DNA of 64,000 nt from Nemertoderma westbladi (GCA_032718475.1 JAUCBJ010000816.1:36476-100475), one strand, 5' to 3'. Shown: positions 52,300 through 64,000, numbered from the stretch's first letter. A program made the numbers and translations. Notes: generated from the sequence alone by a model not told the origin.

Positions 52300-55116
52300 C
52301 CTTCTGGGGACGCAATAATCAGCGATTACGCCGCAGGACTCGGCCAGATGGAAACTTGATATGATAATCACGTTTCTCTCCACGATCTATCACTATTCCA
52401 ACTCTCGACCATCATTTGGATCTTGGATTTTGTACCAAAACCTTTGTTCCAATATCCAACTCTGGTAGGGAACGTGCATTCGCATCATAACGTAATTTAG
52501 CTGATTTAGATGCCCGCCAAGCCCTTTCATCGGATTCTTTCGCATCAATCTGCCATTCTTTATCGAAAGCCCGATAATGTAAAAGGACACAAGAATGGAG
52601 GGGGTGACCAAAAACCATCTGACTTGGAGATCGACCATCTACACGGGGGTATTATGTAATTCTAATAATCCTTTAAGAAATGGTTCGGTATCAATCCTTC
52701 CATTGTCAGCCTTAGCTACTAATTGCTTAATATCTTTAACGGAAACTTCCGCATGTCCATTGGATTGTGGGTACTCGGGCAATGAGGGTACCCACTCAAC
52801 ACCCAAACGGTCTAGAAAATCTCTAAATAATTTTGATGCATACTGAGGACACCCATCAGTTCGAATCCACACAGGAACACCTGTTTGAACAAAATATTCC
52901 TGGATTTTTACAATAACTTGAGCTGCAGTTGTATCCTCAAGCCAACGGGTAACAAAAGGATACCCAGAAAATCTATCTACATACACCATATACATGGATC
53001 CTTCATAGTGGAATAAATCTGATGACACCGATTCAAATATTCGGGACGGAATCAGATCAGAAATTAAGGGCTCCTTTACATTACTAGGAAGCCAAAATTG
53101 GCATTTCTCACATGATTCGGTTATTCGTTTTATCTCATTATCTATCCCGGGCCTATATTACCGATTGCCTGGCCCGACGTCGTATCCGCTCAATACCCTG
53201 ATGAGCAGAATGAAGTTGTAATAAAATATGGTGACATTCAGCTTTAGGGACGATAATACGAGGACCTTTTAGTATAATACCATCTTCCACAGACAGTTCG
53301 TGCCAAACTGACTTAAGTTGCTGAACAAATGGGTTTTTAATTTTATCAGTTTTGAAATCTCCTATAAAAGCTCTGATGATCACTTGATAGTCATCATCTT
53401 TCCTTGCACTTTGTTTCAACCGTTCAATAATTGGGTCTTTATATGACGAATGAGTTCCACCTTTACACGACTTTTCAGTAAGACTTTCGGTGACCGATTG
53501 AAACGTAGCTGCAGCTAAATATTCCACAGTTTCGTCGTCATCATCCTCATCATTTTGTGGATCATCCACCGGCGCCCGAGATAATGCATCTGGTATATAA
53601 TTGGTTTCCCCTTTCTTCCATTTCAGTGTGAAATTATAACCAGATAATTCCATTTTAATGTTCTGGAGGCGTATATTGTCAACCATATTCAGTGTATAAT
53701 TATCCATGATTGACAAAAGTGGTCGGTGATCTGTTATCACCTTGAAATGTTGCAATCCGTAAAGATATATCCGGTATTTATTAACAGCCCATAATATAGC
53801 CAAATCTTCTAATTCCACAGTCGCATAACGGGTTTCACATTCCTTTAAAAACCTCGACCCGCACTGAATTAACTTCCACCCTTCTTCAATATTTCGCCTC
53901 TGCAACAACGCAAATCCCAGCCCTTTAGTTCGGGACGCATCAGTTTCCAAATTAATTTCGGAATTTTTGTCAAAATTCGTTAGAATTGGGGGGTTTGCCA
54001 ATGCTGCTTTTACATTGTTAAATGCTACCTCATGTGTTGGAGACCACATAAATTCATTTTTAACCTTCAGTATATCATGTAAAGGGTTTGCCATCTCACT
54101 AATTTGAAACGAGAATTGCGCCAGCTGTTGCACCACACCCATAAATGACCTCAGATCCTTTCTATTCGTGGAGAAGGGAACTCGGCTAATGCTTTGATCT
54201 CCTCTGGATCTGCATTTATGCCCGAACTTGAAACTATGTAACCCCCAAATTTAACCTCATCACGTGCCAACTTAAATTTCTTAAGATGTATGGTAATACT
54301 AAATTTATTGCAACATTCTAGATTATCGCAAATGCGGCTGATGTGCAATCTGAAATCCTCATCAGCTAGAACCATTCCATCCACTAATCGATGGACACGA
54401 TCCACACCCTCTAGTGCTCTGTCCAGATGAAAATTATATGAATCACCGGTGCTAATAAAGCCCATTGGTGCCCGGTTGAATACGAATCTACCCCAAGGAG
54501 TAATAAAACATGTTAGATCACGTGATTTTGGGTCTAGTAACACTTGCCAATAGGTGGTCTTGGCATCCAGGATACTAAAATATCTAGAGCCTGGTTGAAT
54601 CTCAGATACAACATCTCTAGGCGAACTGCTGGGGTGAACAGTTCGTTCGACCTGATGATTTAAATTAGATAAATCAACACATACTCTTATCCCACCATCT
54701 GGTTTCGGGGCTACTACAAGTGGGTGACACCACTCAGTGGGTCTATCACCAACAGACGCTATGATACCCTTTCAATGTAAATCATCTATTTCAGATTTAA
54801 CTTCATCACATTTGGCAAAAGGTATTTTCCTGGCAGCATGAATGGCAAAGGGTTTATAATTATCTTTCAAAATTATTTTCATAGACTCCCCAACAACCTC
54901 ACCAGTCATTGATTTTAACTCACTTTTACAATTAAACACTGAAGCATAAACTTCAAACAATTTGTTTTTAACTAAACTTATTTCAGTTTGTGTACGACTA
55001 ACTGGCAAAGATTCAATAAATTCTTGCCTTTCTAAAACGCCAAATATCTTTTTAGAATTAGACAATCGTTTTAGAATCAGACACACCCTGCAAATTGCAT
55101 TGCAGTTTGGTTGCAC
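52300..55116 (-). pseudogene. Gypsy pol: RT, RNase H, integrase
   Basis: RT begins near 55116; an in-frame TGA lies at 54774-54772. Then comes GIRVCVDLSNLNHQV at about 54695-54650 and FITPWGRFVFNRAPMGF at about 54505-54455. The catalytic motif reads LVDGMVLAD at about 54390: the second Asp of the usual [YFLV]xDD is Gly, so this RT should be inactive. RNase H (NLETDASRTKGLGFALLQ, about 53945-53900) lies in another frame. The integrase zinc domain (HHILLQLHSAHQGIERI) is near 53190. The integrase core has DRFSGYP, RTDGCPQY and SNGHAEV (about 52985-52725). The C-terminal part (GTKVLVQNPRSK, then DYHIKFPSGRVLRRNR in a shifted frame) ends near 52300. Frameshifts fall near 54150, 53150-53030 and 52410. 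Confidence 0.9.
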
Positions 55117-56822
55117 ATTCTGATATTACGTCATCTACAAAGTATCTCGCTGGCAGTGGTCTAGGCCACTGATCATGTATGAGTCTAAGGGACTTACACA
55201 CATCTAATGACAGGTAAAACTCCGAAATTCCCTCACAAATCAGTATTGTTTCGAGAGTTTTTTGGCCTTCCAGTGATATGTATAAAGCAATCTCACCCAA
55301 TTGTACAATAGGTTGATTGTTTATATTAACTAAATTATCACTGGATGGAGGGAGTAAATTTGCTATATCAATGCCCATTTTGTCAATAAAATCTATACCC
55401 GCTACAGTATGATCAGAACCAGTATCAGGTATTTCTGCACAATAATCAATAAAATCTGCACATTTTAAATTAAATCCTTCATGATTCAAACCAACACTAA
55501 GTAATGAATGTTTATTAAATGCACATGAGGCAACACGTATCGATGCGCACATATTGTCATCGTCGTATGACAATGTTTTTACTGCACTAATCCGTTTTGA
55601 GCGACACACACGTGCAAAATGATTTCTTCCTTTACATTTGTTACACAACTGGCCCAACGCAGGGCATTTATCAACGGAATGATGTTTAATGTAACCACAA
55701 TGCAAACACCTTTCCATTACTTCCGGTGTTCCTTTCGATGACGACAGAGTTGGAGACCTATACCTAGAACCCCTGGATTGACTTTGCGAATGGTTCCTTC
55801 GGTACTGCAACCGTCCCCTTGACGCCGCTGCTGATAACGAACTGTCGTTGATTCCAAAACGCGATATCTTCATCCTCTTGGCATGGGCTCGTGCGGCTTC
55901 CTCACTACGACAGAAACGAACAGTTTCTTTATGATTAAGTGCCGGTAATTTTGCCAACAAATCCTGGTGGATTTCTTCATCATGAATACCCACTATTATA
56001 AGGGTTGAGAACCATTCATCTTCGCCCATATCTCTTAGACCTGCTGTCTCTGCAGCTTCGTACAACTACGTATAATAATTATCGAATGACTCCATCTCGT
56101 GTTGCTTGCATGTCATTAATTCCCATCTAACCAAAGCTATATTCTGTTTATCTTTAAGATAGAATTCAAACTTATTTAATACTTCATCCAACGATAAAGC
56201 TGTGTTCTGTGAGACTTCGACCACATAAAGTAGCTTCGACAATAATGTGGGACTGCAGTATCCAAAAAAAGCGGCCACTTGTTCCTCTCTGGGTTATAGA
56301 TGTAGTTTAATTAATTGTCTTGCCGTAATTACTCCAAGCAATACGCCACCGCCTAAACCTTTTAATATCAACGTGCTCGTCTAAAGTTGGAGGTTTGTTC
56401 ACAGAGGCACGCGGAGTGTTATCAGTTTTTGTGTTACCAGTGGAATGGAAATGTGGGCTACTGACAGTTGGCGGCTCAATATGTGGCTCTAGGCTTCTGA
56501 TACCACCGGCTTCAACACTCTCGCTTAATAATATTGTTACCTTATCTTGGATGTAGGTAACCTCGGATGTCATATCTTCATACATAATGTTCTCCACATC
56601 GCAGTCGACCTCAATTAAACTTTCCAACGATTAACCAACTCTTTCGTAGGCCATTTCCAACTTGTCCTTCAAGGCAAGCATATCATTAACCACAGATGGA
56701 GGTCTCTCATCCACTGCCAGAGAACCGATTCTAGACAGTAATGCATCCATCCCATTCCTGAATCGAGTGTAACTGGACTTAAACCCAGCATGACTCTTCT
56801 TCAAACGTGCATTTTCGTCCAT
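55058..56822 (-). pseudogene. Gypsy gag and protease
   Basis: Starts at ATG 56822 (MDENARLKKSHAGFKSSYTR). Stops at 56633-56631 and 56068-56066 and a frameshift near 56300 break gag. The capsid-like part holds ALVRWELMTCKQ and ETVRFCRSEEAARAHAKRMK. The zinc region has two knuckles: CLHCGYIKHHSVDKC (about 55715-55672) and CNKCKGRNHFARVC (about 55650-55609). The protease active site is IPDTGSDHTVAGI (about 55432-55394), an aspartic protease signature. Another shift near 55100 separates it from RT. Confidence 0.88.
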
Positions 56823-57089
56823 TGCTGTATTTTAGTACAGTAGTAGTGTCTTCACAGTAGGCTTACTGGTGTAGGTTTCCGAAGTAGCGTACCGGTACCA
56901 GTCCCGGTCCGGTAGTTATAAAATTACTTACTTTACCCGAGGTTACTGGTACCGCCGTACTGGTACCATAAACAATACAGTAGTACAACGCAATTTCAGT
57001 TAGGTAGGCATGTTGGGCCCTACACTAGGCCTATTATTTAGATGTTCAGTTCAATATATTTCCGAATTCGCAGCGCCATGTTGTGTTGT

Positions 57090-57315
57090 TGCATACCAGC
57101 CATATTGTAAAATGAATTGTTACAAACTGATTACAGGATTCTATTAATACAAACTCAGGTCCTGACTGATAACTAAACAGCCCAAACATAACAGCACAAA
57201 CCGTATATACCTAAAACAGTACGCACCCCTGTAGCCTATACACCTACAACACACCAGTAACATGAAGTACCTAGGACGTCTTAGATCCCTCTACAGTACA
57301 AACCATAACCCATCA
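57090..57315 (-). repeat. Gypsy 5' LTR
   Basis: 226 bp partner of 51900-52121, followed outside by GTTAC at 57316-57320. Confidence 0.9.
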
Positions 57316-57320
57316 GTTAC

Positions 57321-58179
57321 TTTATGACTTGTGAGCAAATTTCATTGGGTGGCGCGGGTTTGAAATCGTACCAACGATTCCCAAGTGTATCTCTAGTTGA
57401 ATATCGACCTCCCCTTCGATCACTACCACTCTGGGTTCGACCAGGCTGCTGTTAGAAAACCTGCCGAGGGTTTGAATGGAGCCCAGAGAAGTGACAAACA
57501 AAGAATGGTTTTGTGGTTTGCATTGTATATTGATCTCTAATAACAACTAGTCACACCAACTAAGTTGATGATAACATACCTCACCAATGCAATGATACCA
57601 ATAAAGTTATATCAACTACGTCATAATAAGTCAAATACACCGATAGGGGTTAGGTAATATTTGATATAGAAACTACACGTTTGTGCGGCACGTGAACTTG
57701 ATTAAGTTAGAAATAAGTTCGATTTGGTCTGGAGTCAAAATGTGACAGGATCCCCGAGTTGGCGAGGGAATCCCGACCAGGTTTTGTTGTGGTTCTGATA
57801 CGCGTCGCCGCATGCTAATGGCTGAAGGCTTGGGGCTGAAAGGCCAAAGGCCGATATAATAAACGGAGTTACTGTAATAACTGATTGTTAATATAATGTC
57901 AGATGTATAAATAATGGTAATACAGCACAATAATAGCAGTAATGGCGATGGTTGAAAACCATTTGACTTCTACGCTCAATATAGCCAACTGAGGCACAAC
58001 TAACAGAGTAACGCTTATATATTATTACATGGGATACACATTCCTACCTAGGTGTGGCCTGCCAATGGATGTGTGATAATTGATAGTAAACTGCCCCATC
58101 ATTGGTTGATCTATTCTCTACTGTGGCCCATAACGGACATCACTACAACCAAAGACTCTCCATAGACCACCATCAAACC
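57321..58179. other. Intergenic, no gene recognised
   Basis: A minus-strand stretch at about 57500-57330 translates without many stops (for example RYSTRDTLGNRWYDFKPAPP) but I recognise no family and no splice sites. Otherwise AT-rich DNA. Confidence 0.35.
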
Positions 58180-58546
58180 AATTGTTTGTGGCTGTCATGG
58201 CAGCACGGCACTACGGCAGTACGGCAACGAGGCATTTTGTTTGTTGTTGTCATAACACTACGGCAATTGTTTGTTGCTGTCACAACACTACGGCAGAACG
58301 GCACTACGGCAACATAGCAATTGTTTGTTGCTGTCACAACACTACGACAATTGTTTGTGGTTGTCACGGCAGCATAGCACTACAGCAGTACGGCAACACA
58401 GCATTTGTTTGTTGATGTCACAACACTGTGGCAATTGTTTGTTGCTGTCACAACACTACGGCAGCACGGCACTACGGCAACACAGCAATTGTTTGTTGCT
58501 GTCACAACACTACGACAATTGTTTGTGGCTGTCACGGCAGCACGGC
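58180..58546. repeat. Minisatellite of GTTTGTTGCTGTCACAACAC units
   Basis: Units built from CAATTGTTTGTTGCTGTCAC and AACACTACGGCA, with optional GCACGGCACTACGGCAAC segments, repeat irregularly. Open frames on both strands here are products of the repeat. Confidence 0.92.
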
Positions 58547-58692
58547 TGTCGAGGCGTTTATGGGACGCTAACCCGAAGATGCCTAGTAAGCCGTTATGTA
58601 GTTCTTATGAGTGTTGTCAATGCCTTGGGATACCAGCCGCATATAGCAGGAATACTCACGAAAGTGTGGGGGTATATATATTATCTAATATA
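58547..58692 (+). repeat. Direct repeat, left copy
   Basis: TGTCGAGGCGTTTATGGGA through to GTGTGGGGGTATATATATTA matches 63484-63635 with a few mismatches. The pair brackets the second copy of the 1417-residue protein. It may be the remains of an LTR pair. Confidence 0.85.
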
Positions 58693-59959
58693 TATATCTT
58701 AACGAGATCTAGAATTAGTTACTGTAAGTATAAGGCCTCAGCACTTACAAACTGCTTCAAAGGGGTACGATAGTTACGTGTAAACTGTTCCGTTATATTG
58801 TGTTGTTGGCTAGTGGATGTACGTATGACTTACATATATCACAGGTAGGACGCTACTTTGCCTAGTGCGTGGTAACCGCACGATTTCCTCGAATCACTTG
58901 CATCGCTGGTAAATAATAGCTACTAGTTGGGAATAATATAACAATATTGTGGACTCACACATTCGCATTAAATGAACCGAATCTTATTACTGACAAGGCG
59001 CACTTACGTTTATCGTGTGGAAATCGAGTTGATTTGATCTTTAGTCCAATATATTCATCAACAAGTAGTGCAAATATAATAGATTGCAAATAATTAGTTG
59101 TTAATGCAAGCAATTAGTTGATAATACAAGTGATTAGGTAAAATATCGTAGGCCACTATAACTAACATGACTTACTAGGCTACAAAATCGAGGTAAATTA
59201 CCTGAGATGTTAATCAAGGTTAAGCCCTGCCCTATAGAGGCTAACAACAGTTATATATGAATACACAATGTTCAGAACAGCCAATAAGACGCAAGAATAC
59301 TGGCTTCGGTAGTTACCAATGAGAGTCCAGTAATACCACAACCGTTGTTAGGCAACAATATAAACAACCTTATGGGCTATTCAATACGTTCGAAGTATAA
59401 ATATTATATGCACTGAAACCGAATAATAACCCAATGAAAATATAAGATTTCTGTATACAGTTAGCATTGGCAGCAAAACCGTTCCCTAAAATCACGTACA
59501 AGTTCCCAACACAATCCAACACAATATGTTAAATGACATAATATTAAGTTTTTTCTAAAATTTACACCGAAAGAGGTATATAAACTTTCAACAATTAAAT
59601 CATGTTGATATCAAAGACTCGTTACATACAATTAAATATAATGAACAATCCAGCTAAGTTAAACGGAGCTAATTATGGTAAGTCAACTTAATCATATAAA
59701 CAATAAGTCCATTAGGTCACTTCCGGTGAAACTAAGCAGGTATTAAACAACTTTCAAATAACACTAGGGTTTAACACATTTACTAATATTCTCTGGGTAC
59801 GTAAGTAAGTAATATGAGTCATATTATCTCTTTAGATACTAATATACTAAATTTCAGTCTTACTATAAGAAATACATATTGTTCATTATTTACAAATATG
59901 ATAGTTTGCAAACAGGTACGGGGATTTTATAAAGTTCGGCAGGCTAACTAATAATAATC
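58693..59959. other. No gene recognised
   Basis: AT-rich, bounded by the direct repeat and by the end of the 1417-residue-protein homologue. No LTR partner or frame recognised. Confidence 0.4.
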
Positions 59960-61769
59960 TTATATTATCGCTTTCGTTTGGGGTGGCATAAAGAGTCGTT
60001 TCCTCCTTTTCGCGGGTGTCGGGGGCGCAGGTAGCGCGAGGTCGTCGCTCGAAATCGTCTCGTCGAGACCCGGGTGCATATCCACTGCATCAGGCGTCGG
60101 AGAACTCGGACAATCAGTATATGTTCCGGTGGAGGTGCCGGGTAAGGACGGGAACTCAGCCAGTCTCGTGGCGCGTGAGTTGGCAGCCGGTCGACGGAAT
60201 CCCGGTTCCAGGGGAGCGGCTAAGCGCTTCCGCATGGCGGTTTGCACTGGTCCGGAGGGGACAGTTTGGGTAGCGGTACCAAATGGAGACTGCTGGCCGA
60301 GGAAAATTCTCGGAGACACAGCGTGTGGGACCAGTCCTTCATGATAAATGTGTTCTTGGAAGGCTCGGTGCTGTGGAAGCAGCTCGGGATGTCTCTCCAG
60401 GAAGTGGGGACCATAAAAGGGGGAGTCTTTAATGAATTTTATTATGTCGTAAGACGTCACATATTTTGGGTGTGTTTCTCGAAGAAAACGTCGGACGAAA
60501 TGGGTGTTGGTGCAGGAAGCTACACGGTTGAGGAGTTCGTAGCTGAGTAGCCAAGCACATCTGACGTCAGTGGCGCAAATAAAAGGAGTCAGGGAATGAC
60601 GAAAGCATTCGAGGTTCAAAAATTTACCAAATTCATTGAGCTTGGCAAGTTGGATTCCAAATAGCAACGGGTGCGTTCTCAATGTACGGCTACATACGTC
60701 CGCAAGCCATCCAGATAACGCTTGGTTTTTGAATATGAGTTACATCGCCAATGAGGGGCGCTAGGGGACACTCATAAACTATACACGGCACCGGGAGCGG
60801 TGAGTGGTCCCTGAAAATAATAGGGTGAATATGCGTCACCATAAACTTGAGAATACGTCTCGCGATCAGTCTCCTTGAAGTTCCAATCGTACTCCTGGAA
60901 GGCGATATGGCCGGAGGAAGTACGATCAACTCAGTTATACGTATTGTTAGCGTTGCGTCAATACATAACTCCGAAGGAGCCGCGAGATTGCGCCCAAGGA
61001 AGGATAACTTAAGTGTCGACGAAGGGATATGGCATATCGTGGACAATAGGAAAATCATCCGTTAAGTCCCGATATATGGCTGAATCGAGTTTGTAGACTG
61101 ATTCATCCAACAGAATGTCTAACACCTGTTACGGTAACAAAGTAGCGTCGATTCCCATAGCCGGGTGTCAGTGTGTGTCATTGACATAAGCCTCCGTTTT
61201 AACAAATTGTTAATGTCTCGCACAGGGTTGATAAGAAGTCAAGGTGGGGAAGGCGCTATTGGTTCGGGGCGAATACCTTTGGGATAATGAGTTTGTTGAG
61301 TTTGGGCCGCCATTATATTTAAATAAGTTTCTCGAAGGAACGTAACTAAGTCCTCAAATTTGGCCGTGTTAACGCTGGTTTCTGCGTCGTCTGTCGACAT
61401 GGCGTCTCGGATGGCGTCTTCCCTGTCCATTCGCGCGGTATCCTCCCGTTGTCTCTGTACATGATAACGCCACATTTCCATGTCTTTTCGCTCATGAACA
61501 TCTTCTGAGTATATAAGATCGTTCGGGTGTCCAGATATGACAAACGGTTTATAAGATCCATCTATATTAGTATACCTGTCCATAAAGGTGTGGTAATGTA
61601 GCCGCTCGGATACCTCTACCGGGGACATTAAAGGTTCCGTATACTGTTGCGGTACTCCAGGTGTCAACAAATCCTCCATCATCTCTCGCATACCTCGACG
61701 ATATTCCTCTGAAAGTTGTTGTCGCTGTATATTGATATTATCCATTGGATCATCATTAGAAGTATCCAT
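59960..61769 (-). pseudogene. Second, deleted copy of the 1417-residue protein gene
   Basis: Minus strand from ATG 61769 (MDTSNDDPMDNINIQ). The N-terminal part (to about 61240) matches residues ~43-170 of the protein at 16239-11986: shared MSP, GHP-DL, FLRETYLNI and YPKGI/YPQGI. A middle part (about 61140-60690, with stops and shifts) matches residues ~795-945, including PYPFVDTQ, GPLTAPGAVYS and FQEY-WNFK. The last part, open from about 60680 to 59960, matches residues ~946-1417: HPL, LAKL, ECFR, LTPF, SYEL, FVRR, PGTSTG. Residues ~172-790 and the zinc-knuckle block (~985-1233) are missing. Conservation is patchy but long, so both derive from a protein that was under selection. Confidence 0.85.
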
Positions 61770-63483
61770 TGTTATTATTGTAAGAAACAAATATGTTATC
61801 AATCCAACAAAGGCAAACCAAAGTTAATTATTGTTATAGTTAGTTATCAAGGTTCGCGCGGGTCGGCAATGGCAAGCCGCCCTCTTTCCCCCAGCCTGGC
61901 ACGGACCCGAGCTGCCCCTGGCCACGTTAGCGCCGCTATGCCAATTCCCTATCCAACAGGCGTGGATGAACGGGTGGATGACGCAACGGCTAACACGCAG
62001 GAAAAGCTCGAGGCCGGTCTTATCCAAGGGCTTTTCGTCGGGGTAACCATTATTGCAATGTAATTGCAGTTAGTCAGCAATAAGGCTTCGGTTCGCTACA
62101 GTAAACACACGTGGAGTAGTTGCTATTCATACTGTCATGCAAACTAATGCACACAATATCACAACATGTACCGGTCGACCGGTATGAAGTGTTTATCACA
62201 AATCTACTATTTCCCGAATGTTGATATTAGTTTCCATGGATACTCACCAAATATATTTAAAGATATTAAATTTAGCAAATACGACAAACTCTAGAACTTT
62301 AATAAAAAACAAGGGTTGCGTGAGCGACACACCAGCGTCCCAATGTTCTAAATTAATTATTAATTTATCGAAGATCAACATTCGGTAAATATAGCGGTAG
62401 GATAGGCTATTGCTCATTCATACAGATCTGGGTTTACTGTGATATTATTACGTCATTTACATCATTACGTTATTTTGTTGGTTATTATTTTATTTATTTA
62501 TTTTAATGTAGTGTTTGTCTGTATAGTATCGGTGTTTGTACTATCGGGATATTAATGTCATAATTGAGGGTTGATGATATTAAGTTATTAATAAATAACA
62601 TAATAAAGATTTACGCGATCTGGTGACTTAAACTAAGTTTACTCATCCCTTGGGAGAGAGCCACAAAATGGACCGCGACCGTTCCCATAATGCTCATTAT
62701 TACAGTGACTTGAACGGATTTATGGATGTGATATTGTATTAATCAATATCGAGCTATGTTGGTTCTTGAAGTTTCAAGCCAACTAATTGACATCTCTTAC
62801 TGTACTCTGGCAATTGACAAGAAGCGGGAGTAATAATTAAGACTGTGATTGAGCCGTCATAATACAGTAAGACCAAGGTTTGTTATTGTCATGCGCCATG
62901 TTTAATAATGACTTATCATGACTATTACAATTTATTATAATTTTATTTGTTACTCCCTTTGTACTAGGGTTATTTATACAAGAAGTGGCGGGCCATCTCC
63001 AGAATTTACCCAGAGTTTGGTTTAACCGAAATAAAGGATATGGATTCCGCATTCAATTGTATTATCACCATCATCATACAGTTAAAGGGTTTTGGTTGGC
63101 TGCGCGTCATGTTTAATAATGACTTATTGCAACATGTTATTGATGTTGGGTTCAGGTTTCATGCGTCGTGTGTATAACGGCTTATCATGAACCTCCCATT
63201 AGTATATTCTGGTATGTTCTAGAACTGAGATCAAATTTCATGCACTGTGTATAGAACAGTTTATCATGAAATATCTCACAGTCCTATTGTTTATATCATT
63301 TGTTTATAGTTGTTCTAGAACTAAGATCAAGTTTCATGCACCGTGTATAAAACGATTTATCATGAAACATCCCATAGTCCTATTGTTTTTTGGGGACGAA
63401 GCGATACAGGGATAAATTTTGTTAGTGATGTTACTGAATATATGGCATATTTTTGAAAAAGGGGGACTGTGGTTAACGACACA
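61770..63483. other. Flank related to the giant element's spacer
   Basis: Several words match the gag-pol/second-frame spacer of the giant element in order: GCTACAGTAAACACAC (about 62094, compare 16498), CATACAGATCTGGG (62429, compare 16784) and CCAGAGTTTGGTTTAACCGA (about 63010, compare 17485). So the second copy includes more than the protein gene. A ~95-bp duplication (63216-63300, 63312-63395) has TTCATGCA and ATCATGAAA words, each half starting with GTTCTAGAAC. Confidence 0.6.
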
Positions 63484-63635
63484 TGTCGAGGCGTTTATGG
63501 GAGGCTAACCCGAAGATGCCTAGTAAGCCGTTATGTAGTTCTTATGAGTGTTGTCAATGCCTCGGGATACCTGCCGCATATAGCAGGAACACTCACGAAA
63601 GTGTGGGGGTATATATATATTATCTAATATATAGA
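63484..63635 (+). repeat. Direct repeat, right copy
   Basis: Partner of 58547-58692. A purine block GAAAAAGGGGGA lies 17-28 bases upstream (63455-63466), like a polypurine tract for a plus-oriented element whose LTR would start TGTGG at 63468. Confidence 0.85.
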
Positions 63636-63790
63636 AACAATGTGATCCAGTCTCCTATCAAAAATGAAACCTAACTACAAATAAACACTTTAATAACTGC
63701 ACGAATAACTATCCTATATATTAGAAAATACAGGACATTTAGTCGCCGAAAGGGGTAAGTCTACATACTAAATTTGATAAAAATAAAGGG

Positions 63791-64000
63791 TTTCAGGATT
63801 TAAACACTGTACCCGGGGAAACACAGCTCCATCATCAGCAGTGTACTGTGAGTCCCTATCCTATCTAAATACAGCACAGTACCAATTGACCAATATAATA
63901 CAGGAAATGAAACCAAATACTGAAATAGAGTACAGTACAGTACAGTACACTGCTGATGATGGAGCTGTGTTTCCCCGGGTACAGTGTTTAAATCCTGAAA
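63791..64000. mobile_element. Inverted repeat, perfect 58-bp arms, cut by the window edge
   Basis: 63791-63848 (starting TTTCAGGATTTAAACACTGT) is the exact reverse complement of 63943-64000, with a 94-base loop that includes (TACAG)n. The right arm touches the window end, so the arms may be longer. It fits a MITE or fold-back element. Confidence 0.9.

Larger units (their letters stand above)
51900..57315 (-). mobile_element. Ty3/gypsy LTR retrotransposon, decayed
   Basis: 5.4 kb, minus strand, with 222- and 226-bp LTRs (51900-52121, 57090-57315) starting TGCATACCAGCC and ending AACCCATCA, flanked by exact GTTAC duplications. A purine tract (AAAAAAAAAGGGAGA on the minus strand) abuts the 3' LTR at 52122. 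A TGGCGCTGCGAATTC at about 57079-57065 on the minus strand, ~10 bases inside the 5' LTR, is a primer-binding-site candidate. Order gag, protease, RT, RNase H, integrase marks Ty3/gypsy. The LTRs differ by several substitutions and small indels, so it is older than the giant BEL copy. Confidence 0.93.

Noticed and set aside
57322-57546. Minus-strand open frame beside the gypsy 5' LTR as a possible upstream lectin 2 exon
   Set aside because: No lectin pattern, signal peptide or convincing splice sites could be matched to it in any frame.
58102-58773. Overlapping open frames rich in Leu/Gln/His or Thr/Asn on both strands
   Set aside because: They are produced by the GTTTGTTGCTGTCAC minisatellite. 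All frames of such repeats stay open.

Overview
The window looks like an AT-rich nuclear genome segment from an animal, most likely a marine invertebrate; I cannot name the species. The evidence is two split genes for F-type (fucose-binding) lectins with phase-0 introns and GT/AG sites, plus a dense, nested set of animal-type retroelements: BEL/Pao, Ty3/gypsy, RTE-like, a Jockey/CR1-like LINE, a tRNA-derived SINE and fold-back elements. There are no bacterial operons. The only host genes I can support are the two lectins, both on the minus strand. Lectin 1 has exons 30621-30376 and 10065-9877. Lectin 2 has exons 51593-51390 and 43958-43767.

The main feature is a complete 18.6 kb LTR retroelement, minus strand, at 10754-29318, inside the lectin 1 intron. 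It has 1.13-1.15 kb TG...CA LTRs that look almost identical over most of their length, an exact 5-bp target duplication (GCAGT), a ~2.2 kb leader, one BEL/Pao gag-pol frame (26000-17880) broken by two in-frame stops, and a separate intact 1417-residue frame (16239-11986) between pol and the 3' LTR. That protein has zinc-knuckle clusters and a coiled coil but no signal peptide or membrane segment, so it is not a normal envelope, and I do not recognise its family. A second, diverged and internally deleted copy of it lies at 61769-59960. This is my best candidate for an undescribed system.

The giant element sits inside an older solo LTR of a related family (10654-10753 plus 29324-30370). A second solo LTR of that family (44717-51025, GTTAC duplications) fills the lectin 2 intron and has itself received a LINE and a ~3 kb unidentified insertion.

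Layout: 0-9.8 kb, AT-rich repeats, SINE, RTE tail, fold-back element, minisatellites. 9.9-30.6 kb, lectin 1 with nested LTR elements. 31.1-34.8 kb, a deleted BEL-like element with gag-protease only (CACCC duplications). 35-43.7 kb, tandem arrays, a large hairpin, an internally inverted RTE-like copy, SINE, and a ~147-bp satellite with a CTCF-like motif in every unit. 43.7-51.6 kb, lectin 2 with nested insertions. 51.9-57.3 kb, a decayed gypsy element. 58-64 kb, minisatellite, direct repeats, the second copy of the 1417-residue protein, and an inverted repeat at the window edge.

Everything is read by eye from the sequence; family names rest on recognised motifs, not on searches.
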